NCBI GenBank assembly: GCA_002077045.2
Contig: KZ111146.1
Location: 776,293 to 840,292, forward strand
Direction: 5' to 3'
Source of the DNA: Rachicladosporium sp. CCFEE 5018
Taxonomy: Eukaryota > Ascomycota > Dothideomycetes > Cladosporiales > Cladosporiaceae
DNA length: 64,000 nt
Shown here: positions 1 through 10,099 of the stretch, one piece after another
Layout: the number at the start of each line of letters is the position of its first letter
Numbering within the stretch: the stretch's first letter is position 1
Made by a program: the position numbers and the translations under genes
The notes under the pieces: model-generated
What the model saw: the letters and a program-made list of their open reading frames with translations, nothing else
Told to the model about the DNA's origin: nothing
Databases searched by the model: none

Positions 1-750
1 GCACTGCAGCCAACACCACCGTACTACACATCCACACCACCCGTGCCTCCACCAAAGCCTTCTACTTCCTCCACACCGATAAACCGAGGACCTCCACCCC
101 CTCCATTACCGGTGGGTCACGTCCATCATGAGGTGTCTGAGCTCGATGGCAATCCCAGCACCCAGTCCCACGAGCAATATCGCCCACAAGGACCTGCACA
201 GATTCAGATACCTGCCATCCAACATGACTGGCTACCCGAGTCACTCAAGGATAAAAGCACAGGAGACCTGCATCATTTGCTGGAGAATAGGGAGTTGCAA
301 ATTGCACTCCTCAACAATCCCAGTACCACGCACTCGGCCATCCCAGCATCGCAAGCAGCACTCCAGCCGCTTGTGGAGTCAAACATTAGCCTGGCTGAGT
401 CACTGCTGTCACTCGGGGCGCGCTTGACGCAGCAACGAGAGCAAACGCAGTCACGACTTCTGGCTTTGCGAGCTTTGGAGCAACAGCATCGTGCAAAGAT
501 TGCCGAGACCGAGGATGCCTTGCGGGCTTTCAGTCCCATGGCTTTGTATCAGCGTCTGAATGCCAGCGCACAGGAGCAGCATCAACTCGTGCAAGGCATA
601 GAGGAAAGCTGGCTGGACGAGTCTGGCGTTGCTAGTGATCGCGAAATTGGCGACTTCGTTCGAAGAGTCAAAGAAGGCAAGAAGCTTGCATTCCTGCGCA
701 CTGAGCGAAAGCGTAGGTGGGACGAAGGTAGGGTTGGCGGCTGGAGGTGA
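1..750 (+). CDS. VPS37: VPS37-like ESCRT-I subunit (5' truncated copy)
   Basis: This is the copy-1 version of the gene annotated in full at 40606-41388. The first 33 nt of the coding sequence (11 codons) are missing because the window starts here, so no start codon is present. The remaining 249 codons plus stop are in frame from base 1 and match the second copy. The truncation coincides with the repeat edge and is best read as an end of sequence, not a biological break. Confidence 0.85.
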   Translation, partial: ALQPTPPYYTSTPPVPPPKPSTSSTPINRGPPPPPLPVGHVHHEVSELDGNPSTQSHEQYRPQGPAQIQIPAIQHDWLPESLKDKSTGDLHHLLENRELQIALLNNPSTTHSAIPASQAALQPLVESNISLAESLLSLGARLTQQREQTQSRLLALRALEQQHRAKIAETEDALRAFSPMALYQRLNASAQEQHQLVQGIEESWLDESGVASDREIGDFVRRVKEGKKLAFLRTERKRRWDEGRVGGWR

Positions 751-1722
751 GAGACGCGACACTGTCTTATTGACCGCATTTGAGTGCTCCTATGGGTCCG
801 TCGTCAATTTCGGACCTGCACAAGCTCTGTTATTGCCAGTACACCCTGAGCTCGACATTCTCTAGCCAGCGTGATCTTGATTTCTTGCACGGAACATGCG
901 AGCTGAACTATTGCGAGGAGACTGGCTATGTATAATCGCGACGCTAGCTGCTACTTCCTGGCGGGCTGTGTGGATCGTTGCGATTTGCCCAGATGACCGG
1001 CCGAAGTCTGCCGCGGCACTGGAGGACTCGCGAGGCTACAGCACATAACCTCGCATGACGAGTCAATTCGTGGCGTTGTCCATCTGACTCCATGTGAAGG
1101 AACGATCGCTTGTTAGCATGGCCGACTCATTATGCCAAGCAGCATCCGGTGCCTTTACTAGATGGTGCTTCAGCGCACTGGGCGTGAAGAAAACTGCGCA
1201 GGCATGGAATATATGGTCTCGAGGTCCTTATGTAGGCTGCCTGTCGGCCATGGACGTGGACGTGGACGTGTACGTGTTGGTCGAGATGGTTGCAGTTCCC
1301 GTAGCATATTAGATAGATCTGCGCGGCACGACCAGACGAGGATTTATGATATATATGAATGATATCGAGTTGGAGTTACTGAAAGCGTCGGCTGTAAACT
1401 CGCTCTGGTATAATTCTTCAAAGTCTATGGTGGTTTCGTGTATTGAATAATGTGGATCCATGACTTCCTCATAGGAAATCTTGAGTATATCGTAGCGCCT
1501 GGGGATGTGGAGTGCGCAGTTGAAGAGAGTGTGTGCACTCCCTTCCCGAACTTCGACCACGCCAAAAGTCGCGACCCTTGCGCGTCTCAGAACGCGACGA
1601 AAATCACATTCAACCTACTTGCAGTAACTTAGAGGTGTTCGGCGGACGCACAACATCGTAAACCAGGATAATTATCACCAGTCGAATCTAGTCATCGTCT
1701 ATCCAACGCGGCTTGGTCGACC
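751..1722. other. Intergenic, no gene recognised
   Basis: Between the VPS37 stop and the DPB4-like start (same region at 41389-42360). It contains short open frames without coding character, an AT-rich patch around 1345-1370 and a small tandem of the hexamer GGACGT/GGACGTG near 1254-1272. Presumably it holds the VPS37 3' UTR and the promoter of the next gene. Confidence 0.6.
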
Positions 1723-2814
1723 ATGCCTCCACGGAAAAGTACTGGCTCAAACCCACCGGAAGATGTCACAGAGGCCAGCGTTACCACGCCTGCACAAAAG
1801 CCAAAAGAGAAAGATGGGCTAGGTGTCGAGGTATGCATCTGATTCGCCTGCTTTTGAGACGTATGCTGATCTCCAAGCACAGGACCTCACATTACCAAAG
1901 TCGATGATCGCACGCTTAGCCAAGGGAGTCTTGCCACCGAACACGCAAATACAGAAGGACGCGCTGCTGGCTCTACATAAGAGCGCGACCGTCTTCGTCA
2001 GCTATTTTGCTTCGAAGTGAGTCCTCATCCTGGTTCCGGCATTACCAAAGACCTCAACCCCCGACCGAACACATTCCTGCTCTGGTCGAAAGCATCATTT
2101 ATTAGCTCAAGATGAGACTACGATGAAGAAACTAATGATCATCCCAGTGCGAACGATCTCGCCCACATGGGCGGCAAGAAGACCATCTCACCCCAAGACG
2201 TTCTCGCAGCACTCAAAGATGCCGAGCTGGAGGATGTGATGAAAGGCTTGGACGATCATCTCAAGAGTATGTGAAGATCAGCTCGATTACTGTGCTCGCG
2301 CTCAGGATTCTCAATGCTCAATCAATGAATTGCTTGCTGACGTCCCGCAGAGTACAACGACATCCAGTGCGAGAAGCGGAACACCTATCGCCATCGCGTG
2401 AAAGCAGAGAAGACTGGTGGTCCTGGCGAAGCAGCTACGTCTGAGAATGGTGTAGCCGCGACTCCGACAGCTGACGGCGCGCAAGCTGTATCTGCGGCAG
2501 AAGGTGGCAGCGCAACTAATGGCAACACACTGGACGACGACACTGAGCCTCCCAGCAAGAAGCTGAAAGGCGAGGGCGGCGAAGTTGTCCTCACGCCCGG
2601 CGAACAGATAGAAGACTACGAAATCGAGGACGGCGAGCCGGACGTAGAGGATGACGGCGATGAGGAAGGCGACGACGTTGACGATGTGGAACCGGATGGC
2701 GAGGACGATGTGGAGGACGAGGTAATGGGTGATGGTGAGAGTGAGGAGGACGAGGTCGGCGTGGGCGCGCACGGGCCGGACCAGGCGCTGGACGACGGGG
2801 AGGATAGCGATTAG
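1723..2814 (+). CDS. DPB4: DPB4/POLE3-type histone-fold protein (DNA polymerase epsilon / chromatin remodeller subunit)
   Basis: Four exons (1723-1830, 1883-2016, 2148-2266, 2351-2814) joined by GT-AG introns give 274 residues. Residues about 37-118 form a CBF/NF-Y-type histone fold, with LPKSMIARLAKGVLP at its start, the central helix ending VSYFASNANDLAHMGGKKTI and then SPQDVLAALKDAE. This is the pattern of Dpb4/POLE3, which pairs with Dpb3/POLE4 in DNA polymerase epsilon and also serves in ISWI-type remodellers. A hydrophilic linker and a very acidic C-terminal tail (Asp/Glu-rich, residues about 200-274) follow, as is usual in this family. All three introns are confirmed by continuity of the fold across junctions. 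It lies upstream of a tRNA-like gene on the same strand. A related CHRAC/NC2-type histone-fold protein is the main alternative. Confidence 0.88.
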
Positions 2815-2949
2815 CTTCGACTGTATGGGGTTCTCGAGACTCTGTAGTGTGATAGAAATGGGGGTTTGATCCGTTGGCCGGTCCTTTTGCACCGACTTCG
2901 CCAGACATCGAGGCATTATATACGCTCAGCAGGTCTCCCACATTGCCAA

Positions 2950-3021
2950 GCCCTGCTGGCGCAATGGTAGCGCGCCAGACTTCTAATCTGGAGGTTGCAT
3001 GTTCGAGTCCTGCGTGGTAAG
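2950..3021 (+). tRNA. tRNA-Arg (anticodon UCU), degenerate acceptor stem
   Basis: The D stem GCGC/GCGC (2959-2962 with 2970-2973), a perfect 5-bp anticodon stem (2975-2979 with 2987-2991) and the anticodon TCT at 2982-2984 are clear. Good A-box (TGGCGCAATGG) and B-box (GTTCGAGTCC) promoter elements are present, with no intron. The T stem has one mismatch. The acceptor stem is poor: 5' GCCCTGC faces 3' GTGGTAA, so only the inner four positions pair (two as G-U). No T-run terminator follows at once. It is either a diverged functional tRNA or a decaying tRNA gene. Confidence 0.65.
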
Positions 3022-3402
3022 AACACTTCACCTCCATCACGCCTACCTTGCGTTGCTAACATCTCTCCCAGGGGTGTTTGTCAAAGACAATGATTTTGCG
3101 TTTTGTTGCGCACAGCCAGTGTCAGCGGAAGTCGGAGGCTGCGACATTGGAAGTACCACCACCAAAACCTTTAGCCGCACGTCCCAATCAGGCAGCTGTA
3201 GCTCTCCAATTATCTCGCTCCCTAGTGCATCACACCAGCTCTGGCGTCGCATCCTCGAAGGATGGACTTCAGCTGCATATACATGCATGCGCGACTCATA
3301 CAACGCATGTGTAGGGGAACAATATCGACACCGTAGGTACACTGCTCCTGTGCTTCTCGCGTATTTCAAATCGACGCCATACCAGTCCATCCTGCAGCCA
3401 TC
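3022..3402. other. Intergenic, promoter of the acetyltransferase gene
   Basis: 381 nt between the tRNA-like gene and the GNAT start (copy at 43660-44040). Open frames exist on both strands, but none shows a recognisable domain. The first run of four T after the tRNA lies near 3092, so it is a weak candidate for a Pol III terminator. Confidence 0.5.
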
Positions 3403-4193
3403 ATGCCCTTTACAATCCATACCGCCACCCCAGCGGACACTCAAGCCATAGTCGCCGTCTTTGCCTCTGACCAAAATGAACCTTTCACGCGCGTGCAACT
3501 CGGCACCTTAAGCCACGAGGCGTTCAAAGCCCGTATGCAATCGCGCTTCGGACAAGCAATTGCAAACCAAGACGGCCAAGTCTACCTCTACGTGCGTGAC
3601 GATGAGATTGGCGAGATAGTCAGCTACGCGAACTGGCAATTACCTGCACCTGAGGGGAAGGTGGTGGAGGAGAAGAGTGAAGAAGTATGCCTCCAAATCT
3701 CTACTCCCCACTGTGAGGGTATAGGCGACTAATCAGCGCACAGGAGGAAGCGAAAGAACTCGCCGACTGGACGGCTGCTATGCCGAAGGAGATGAATATC
3801 CCTTCTATGATTGCTACGCGGAAGGGAATGAGGAAGATTCGGAAGAGTAGCGAGAATGGCCAACGGAATTACTGTACGCTCCTTCCCCACACCACCTCTA
3901 CCGTCTGCGCTTCTACTGACATGGCTGCAGTTCTCATGAACCTCGGCACGCATCCTTCTTATCGCCGCAGAGGTGCTGCTACAGCCCTGGTGCAGTGGGG
4001 CGTGGAGCGCGCTGACAAGGAGAGCGTGATCGCTTGCCTGAACACTGGTGAGCATAATTCAGCTCGGAAGATGTACGAGAGGTTTGGGTTTGAGAAGGTA
4101 GATCAGCATGTGTTTGAATTGACGCAGTTTGGGGGCGAGGGTGAGCATATCGCTATTGGGATGAGGAGGCAGCCAAAGCCGTCGACAGACTGA
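3403..4193 (+). CDS. GNAT-family N-acetyltransferase
   Basis: Three exons (3403-3684, 3744-3873, 3931-4193) encode 224 residues. The start ATG follows a pyrimidine-rich leader and opens MPFTIHTATPADTQAIVAVF, the typical first strand and helix of a GNAT fold. Exon 3 carries motif A, the acetyl-CoA pyrophosphate-binding loop, as HPSYRRRGAATALVQWG. Motif B follows as NSARKMYERFGFEKV. These identify an acetyl-CoA-dependent N-acetyltransferase of the fungal type related to small-molecule or polyamine acetylases. The substrate cannot be told from sequence. Both introns are short (59 and 57 nt) and are required to keep the frame. The gene converges on the E2 gene, with 117 nt between stop codons. 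Confidence 0.85.
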
Positions 4194-4310
4194 AGCGTAG
4201 GTAGCTTTAGTGTGCTGTGATTGCTATCCTGATCTGTCATGCAAAGGGTATCTTGATCCCAGGTCTCATGTCTGCGTAAGTCGTTTCCAGGGTATCGTCT
4301 TCTAGGCACC

Positions 4311-5874
4311 TCACCACCGCCCTCCCTTCATCGTGAACACTTCGCCTCCGAAGTCACCCCTGTTCCATCTTGCGATATCCTGCCCGCACATCTCCCACAG
4401 CTTCGCATTGAGACCGTCCCGCCTCTGCTGCTCATGCCTTCGCTTCTCTGCCGACGAAGGCGACCGTGGCTTGAACACCCCACCGCCCGCGTTGCCAGGC
4501 GTTGCGAAGCCGAAAATATCTCTAGACTTCGGTAGCTGCTTGCGCGGACTCTGGAAGTCAAGCATACCCTTACCACGCTGCTTCCGAGGCGAGACCGAAG
4601 CTGGATCGAAGTCGTGGAACGGCGTGTCAGCTGCGAGAGGGTGCGAGAAGATGTTCTGGGGAGTAATGTTGCGATCCCGTTCTTGTGCGTCGCGACTACT
4701 TTCAGGGCGCGGATGATCCAGTCTAGCACTGTCTTGTAGAGGTGCGAAAAGAGGTGCGCGCCACTTGGCAGGACTCTTTCGAGGGCTTTTGCGTGGGCTC
4801 TTGACGGGACTGGGTGGGTACTCGGTGTCCATCTCGTCGTCTTCGTCGCTGCTGGACAGGACTGGGGATGCCAGCACTGGTATGGCATCGTCGATGCGCA
4901 GCTCACCAAGCGGCACACCTTCGCCGCGCGGTCTCCGTGGGGTAGCCGCTCGCGGAGTCTGTACGGGAGGCGGGACAGGTGAACGCAGCTCGTCGTTCTC
5001 TTGGTCAGAGTCCGTCGCTGTCTCGTCTTCGACAGGTTTTGCAAAGTCGCTCTCACTTGCCGTGCGATCTCGTGTGTTGAACACGTCGTCCTGGCGCTCT
5101 TGCGCGACGAACAAGCGATTGCTAGGCGCATGTCGCCGCCGTTGATGTGCACCACTCGGTGTGTCCTCTGTGCTTCGATTTGCAGCAGCGGCTCGTACTC
5201 TTGCGAGGGTTCGCCGTCGTCTCACTGGTGCTTGCCGGCGCGTTGCCGCATCCTCTAGTACCTCTACAGTCTCCTCCGCAACTGGATTCGCCGCCACATT
5301 ACGCTCCTGCCCTCTCTCCTGTGCCTCCTTGACCGCGTCCACCAGCGACCTCGGTATACTTGCATGGATCCCCGTCATCAACTTCGCTCTCCTCGCAAAC
5401 ACCTCATAACCCTCCTGTATCAGCGCCCCAGCCTCCGCATTCAGCGCACTATCCGGATTCGGCTGTATCAACAGACACGATATCGTCACGAGTACATCCC
5501 TCAGCGTCAACTTCACATCCCAGTCTCGCTTCAGCGTCTCGACGCACACTCCGCCAGTCTGAGGGTCGACATTCGGGTGGAAGATGGTGGTGCGGAAGTG
5601 CGCTGTGGGTGGTTGCGAGGGGTATGTAGGCGGGATGGTCAGGTGGAGCTTGTAGACGCCGGCGCTGAACGGCGTGTGCTGGGGACCGGCGAGGTAGACG
5701 TCGAGTTGTGTGAGGTCGTCTGAGGTGTCGGCGGAGGGGGCGAAGAAGTAGTTGGGCGGGAGGAGTTGGCTGTGGAGGGCGGCGTGATCGGCGGCGAGGC
5801 GGCGGAGTGATTTGGAGTTCTGTTGAGGTGATTAGTGGGTGTATGCCAGAAGTGCCGCTCATTGACCTCACCAT
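4311..5874 (-). CDS. UBE2S-like ubiquitin-conjugating enzyme E2 with long disordered tail
   Basis: Exon 1 is only the ATG (5872-5874). An intron (5820-5871) follows, then exon 2 (4311-5819), giving 503 residues; an in-frame TAA upstream excludes a longer start. Residues about 1-155 are an E2 fold with the HPN motif (82-84), catalytic Cys93 in GGVCVETLKRDW and then ISCLLIQPNPDSALNAEAG. This spacing and wording resemble UBE2S, the E2 that extends K11-linked chains on APC/C substrates. Residues 156-503 are low-complexity, Arg/Ser/Pro-rich and rich in Cdk-type sites, with consecutive S-P-x-K repeats at about 338-353. The animal C-terminal Leu-Arg-Arg-Leu APC/C anchor is not visible; the protein ends in GGRW. 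Assignment to the E2 superfamily is secure. The UBE2S orthology is inferred from motif resemblance. Confidence 0.85.
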
Positions 5875-6157
5875 GCTTCTGATATGCTGTTAGCCTATGC
5901 TGCTACGTCGGTCTGGTACATATCACGCCGAAATCTGTCAAATGTAGGTTACGGCCGTCGTTGCGTGGCTGGATCGCGTTCATTCACTTTCGCTACGCGA
6001 TTTGAGGAAGTCGCGAACGTCACGCGAGAAGTCTTGGCAATTTCATGGGCTAAGATAGTTGTGCCTTGACAGCATGTAAGTATGGCTAGACGTAATTAAC
6101 ATTGCTACTGATCACTCCTCATGACTATCATTCCGCTTGCATCGTATTTATCGCGCC

Positions 6158-7948
6158 TCAGTCGCAGTGTTGCTCTCCCTTCAGCACTGGGCCCGTGGCC
6201 TTGAAGATCGTTTCGTCCCACCCCTTCGGCGCGGCGTTCCCTCCACCGACAACGCCCGCATTTGCCTTATACCCTCCCTCAGCCTGCGAGAGGTCTAGTC
6301 GACGCTGCGTCTCGGTGATAACCGCTGCCGCCGCATGCTCGTTCCAACGCTCGTGCTCGAGGAAATGCTTATATAGAATGTACAACAGGTACACATCGCC
6401 AATGGCGTACTTGAGCAGTATCTGTGGTAACGGGCGGACGGCGAAGGGATCTTCGCAATGAGTATCGCCGACATCTGCGGCGTTGACGTAGGTGGGAGGG
6501 GCGGCCGCGCTGGGTTGAGAGGCCTGGGTGGTGGTGAGATCTTGGAATTCTGCCGAAGCATCACTGTCCAAGTCGCCCGTCTGTGGAATGCTTGAGTGCT
6601 CGGACGACTCACTGCCGAGGGTGTAGTGGCTGTTGTCGCCGACTTGAGAAGCACTGTCCTCTTTGTGTCCGCATGTCGGACAGCCGTTGACCCGGAGCAA
6701 CGTCCGCGCAGTGGCAGCCTTCGCTGCTTCCTTCGCCAGCTTGTGCTCAGCTTCCTCCTCCGGCGTCATCTGTTTTGCCGCTTTCTTGGCAGCTTTCGGG
6801 TCTCCACGGAAGAGTTTGTACTCAGCTTCTGCTTCAGCAAGACGTCCGCCCATTGCTTGCCCACCCCAGTACTTGGCGGTGCTCCAGTGGGCAAGTGTCG
6901 CATCAGAGAGTGTCTTGTTGAGGCGAGTGGGTGATGACATGGAGAGCGACTTGACGGTGCTGCGCTCTTTCTTCAAGCAACGGCGCGTGATAATGTCCAA
7001 AAGCTGCACGTCGATCGCACCAGCAAGCGAGATGTTGTAGAGAGCTTTCAGCGCTTCGCTGTCGCTGCGACAGTCCCAGAGAAGCTTCTTGCGCGAGGCA
7101 TCTTCGATGATCGTATCCATAGAGACCATGACTTCACCGATGAAGACGGAAGTGTCGAATGCAGCGCGGTCGAGAGTAGCCACATCGAGCAGGAAGACGT
7201 GGTCGATTGAGCGTACATGGGCCGGCATGAGGGAGATTGTGCCATCGTGGCCGAGATTCAGGCTCTCGAAGTCCAGGGTCAGATTCGGCTGGTCACCAGC
7301 GCTTACGTCGGCCGCGCAGATCACCATTATCATCTCTTGCACCTTCTCAACGGTGTCCACCATCGTGAAATCTGGCACGGGAATATCGCGCAGATGCATA
7401 GCCCTGGCCATCAGATCGAGCTCCTTGGGAGAATGACGCTCCCATGTTTCGACCTTGCCTGCAAGCTTCCCAAAGTTGCTCGCTATACCCTCGAAATTGA
7501 ACGCAGCATACAACTCTGAGCTGGTGAACTTGTGGACGTCCTGACACATCGCGTTGAGTATGTCGGAGACCTGGTTGGCTCTGCACAGGTTTGTCTTGTA
7601 CAGCTCGCTGTCGGAGTCGTGCACATAGTCCGTTGCGACCTCGTCTTTTGGCCTCTTGCGATATGCGGTCATGCAAGCTTGCAGTGAGCTGGCCAGTCTA
7701 GTGAACATGTCAGAGATGGGATCCTCCGCAGAAGAAGCAGGGCTGGCGGTTATTGCAGCGGTCCCGGGTGCGCTGCTAGAATGATCGTGCGCATCTGGTC
7801 CTACAACATGCGCATCGGAGAGACTTGTCGGTGTGGTCTCACTGCCTGCAGCTGACCCTGGCGAGAGCCCAAGCATTGCCCAAAGGCTACTGTTGACACC
7901 CTCCCACCCCAGGGAGATGTCAGCCGTGTCTGGCACCTCGGCATCCAT
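6158..7948 (-). CDS. DEDDy 3'-5' exonuclease-domain protein
   Basis: A single uninterrupted frame of 596 residues. After a disordered N-terminus, Exo I is LDFESL (Asp226, Glu228), Exo II is around DCRSDSEALKALYNI (Asp292/Asp296), and Exo III is YAIGDVYLLYIL (Tyr514, Asp518), the Y-x3-D form of the DEDDy RNase D/WRN/EXD superfamily. The catalytic residues are present, so nuclease activity on RNA or DNA is plausible. A low-complexity insertion (about residues 330-500), with an Ala/Glu/Lys-rich helix and one CPTCGH motif, separates Exo II from Exo III. No HRDC or helicase domain is present. The likely relatives are the fungal 3'-5' exonuclease-domain proteins of unknown role. The start is the first ATG after the upstream gene's terminator region. 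Confidence 0.8.
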   Translation of the reverse strand: MDAEVPDTADISLGWEGVNSSLWAMLGLSPGSAAGSETTPTSLSDAHVVGPDAHDHSSSAPGTAAITASPASSAEDPISDMFTRLASSLQACMTAYRKRPKDEVATDYVHDSDSELYKTNLCRANQVSDILNAMCQDVHKFTSSELYAAFNFEGIASNFGKLAGKVETWERHSPKELDLMARAMHLRDIPVPDFTMVDTVEKVQEMIMVICAADVSAGDQPNLTLDFESLNLGHDGTISLMPAHVRSIDHVFLLDVATLDRAAFDTSVFIGEVMVSMDTIIEDASRKKLLWDCRSDSEALKALYNISLAGAIDVQLLDIITRRCLKKERSTVKSLSMSSPTRLNKTLSDATLAHWSTAKYWGGQAMGGRLAEAEAEYKLFRGDPKAAKKAAKQMTPEEEAEHKLAKEAAKAATARTLLRVNGCPTCGHKEDSASQVGDNSHYTLGSESSEHSSIPQTGDLDSDASAEFQDLTTTQASQPSAAAPPTYVNAADVGDTHCEDPFAVRPLPQILLKYAIGDVYLLYILYKHFLEHERWNEHAAAAVITETQRRLDLSQAEGGYKANAGVVGGGNAAPKGWDETIFKATGPVLKGEQHCD

Positions 7949-8362
7949 GACGCAGTGTCGGTATATAGCTGTGTGATTGAGGTGGAATGGTACAAAGGTG
8001 CTGTACAGAGAGGTCGAGATCGACTATAGGTCTTTGTGTGTCGTAGCGCAAGAGTGCAGAGTATGAGTGATCAAGAGTGTAGGAGGTGTGCAAGATTTAT
8101 TAAATGGTGCAGGAAGGAACAGAGCAAGTCATTCACTGTCCACTAGCTCCCGCTGGCGTCTTGCTCGTGCAAACACTGATTTAGCTGCGGGGTGACGGAC
8201 AAAGCCAGACATTCACGTCCTTGTTGCCGTGTCGTGGCTTCACCAATTGTTCTTCTGCAAGCTGGATGAGGTCTCCTGAGGGGAGTCAACAGAAGTGAAG
8301 GCAACATAGTCTGCGGCTCCGTCGATTACGATGTGATTCGGAACGGTTTCCTTGAAGGCCGG
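7949..8362. other. Intergenic, promoter of the exonuclease gene
   Basis: 414 nt between two genes transcribed leftward (copy at 48587-49000). It holds the TBCE 3' UTR and the exonuclease promoter, with an AT-rich TTTATTAAAT at about 8096-8105. Nothing else was recognised. Confidence 0.5.
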
Positions 8363-10099
8363 TCAACGCAGTTCAACACGGATAGTGCCTTCTTGCCCAT
8401 CGATGTAGGTTGCCAGTAACCGTGTCCCTGGTACAAGCTCGACCTCTCGATCGATCCACTGCTGGCGTCCCACAGCTTCGTCTTCCTCGTCACTGCTGTC
8501 CCACCACTCCGGTCCGTCGTTCTGCGTAGTCCGTACTGGGTCTCGCTCTCCAGTTTCCCAGGTGAGCCGAAGCTTCAGAGTGGACACGTCGAGCTCCCTG
8601 CCAACGAGACCGAGTAATGTATAGATGCTGAGGGACTTAGGCCAGTCCACAGTCCATGGCAGCTTCTTCGAGCTCGCAAGTCCAGCCTCGCAAGTGTATA
8701 AAGTCAACCGCACAAGCCGGGCAGCAAGCGACTTTGGATCTATATCTGTTGCGCTGCGGACTTGTGCAATCGCTGGCTCACCATACTCTTCGCATAGAGC
8801 CTGCCATCGCGGATGCAGTCTAAGCACTTCATTCCGTTGCGATGTGGGCACTAGTGACAGCTGTGCAGCGATCTGACCTAGATAGTATGTCTCCGCATTC
8901 AGACGCTCCTTATCGCTGATTTTGCTGTAGTTGAGTGTCTGCAGATGTGGCAGACGAGCAATGGTGAGAATATAACCATCTTCGGAAGTCAGCAGCTTGC
9001 CCTCTGCAGATCGCAGGTCAAGATACAGGGGATTGCCTCCCGTCCGCAAATGTATTACTGAAGGGCACATTGCTGGAAGCTCATCGAAGAACGACCAAGA
9101 GACGATAGCATTGGTACGCAGATCGAGCTCTTGCAGAGCTGAACAGGGTCTCGTTGATTCGCTGCCGGCAACGAGAGCGATTGTATTCTGCTTCAGGAGC
9201 AATGCTCGTAGGCTCGGTAAACCTGTGAGTGCCTGCAAGTCGGATAACACCTCAATATCATTCAGCGAAAGATCAATTGACTGCAACGACGCTGGCAAGA
9301 GTCCCTCATCCCATCTGCTGAGCTCATTGTTTGCAAGTACCAACTCCACGAGGGTTGGGCAGATCGCACAAAGCTCTACGATTTCGGCGGGCCGGAGCAA
9401 TGTTGACGACAAGCTCAAGTACCGAATAGTTGGAAGTTTCTTGGCTAGGTCGCTCGCGACGTGTATGCGGTTGCCGTTCAGAGTCAGCGACGTGAGCTTG
9501 GGCATTAATCTGCATAAATGCAGGACCTCATCCAGTGTCTCGAACAGATTGCCAGTCAGATCTAGGGAAGTGATCCCGACGCACAGTCGGGAGATTTCTT
9601 CCTCTGTTTCATGGTCGATACTCCGATGATGGACGCACATCCGCTCAAGCACCAGAGTGTGAATGCCTTCGAGCTTGGCTTGACGGCTGGCCAGCTTTTC
9701 AAGCCCAACTTCTTCTGCTAGCTTGCCAGAGATGTAGACAATCTCGGCGTTGGTTGCATCTTGAGGCGAGATGTACTTCTCCCTCAAAGCGTTAAGGAAA
9801 GTTCGTTGCGAGTCCCATTCTTGTTGCGGTCGCAGAAACGACGCCGGTGTTGCACTCTGACTTCTGCCTGGTCGTAAGTATCAGATCATGACCATTCCTG
9901 CGCTCCAAGATGGTGTGGACGTACAAGCGAAGTACTCGACCCCATCATGGGTGCCGTTGTGTTTGCCCCGTGAGGTGTCGTTCCATTCGACGCCTAGCCA
10001 AATGCCCTGCTTGCCCTCAACAGTGCCTACGAATCGTACAGTACAGGTCTGGCCTCGCAGGCTTCGTCGCTGACCGACGTATGTATCGAACTCTGGCAT
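8363..10099 (-). CDS. PAC2: Tubulin-folding cofactor E (TBCE/Pac2)
   Basis: Exon 1 (9925-10099) and exon 2 (8363-9867) give 559 residues. Residues about 5-60 are a CAP-Gly domain with GKQGIWLGVEWNDTSRGKHNG and the YFAC end formed across the splice junction. A run of leucine-rich repeats follows (about 110-340), then a C-terminal ubiquitin-like region (about 420-559). CAP-Gly plus LRR plus UBL in this order defines tubulin cofactor E, which with cofactors C and D assembles or dissociates alpha/beta-tubulin dimers in the cytosol. Its length matches the family. An upstream GTG in frame was not used; the ATG at 10099 is in good context. The gene is divergent from the SDR gene across 628 nt. Confidence 0.92.

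Noticed and set aside
1254..1272. GGACGT tandem as a possible microsatellite or operator
   Set aside because: Only about three units, within unremarkable intergenic DNA.
2311..2916. Leftward 201-codon frame opposite the DPB4-like gene
   Set aside because: It is the antisense shadow of the acidic tail exon and intron of a well-supported gene.
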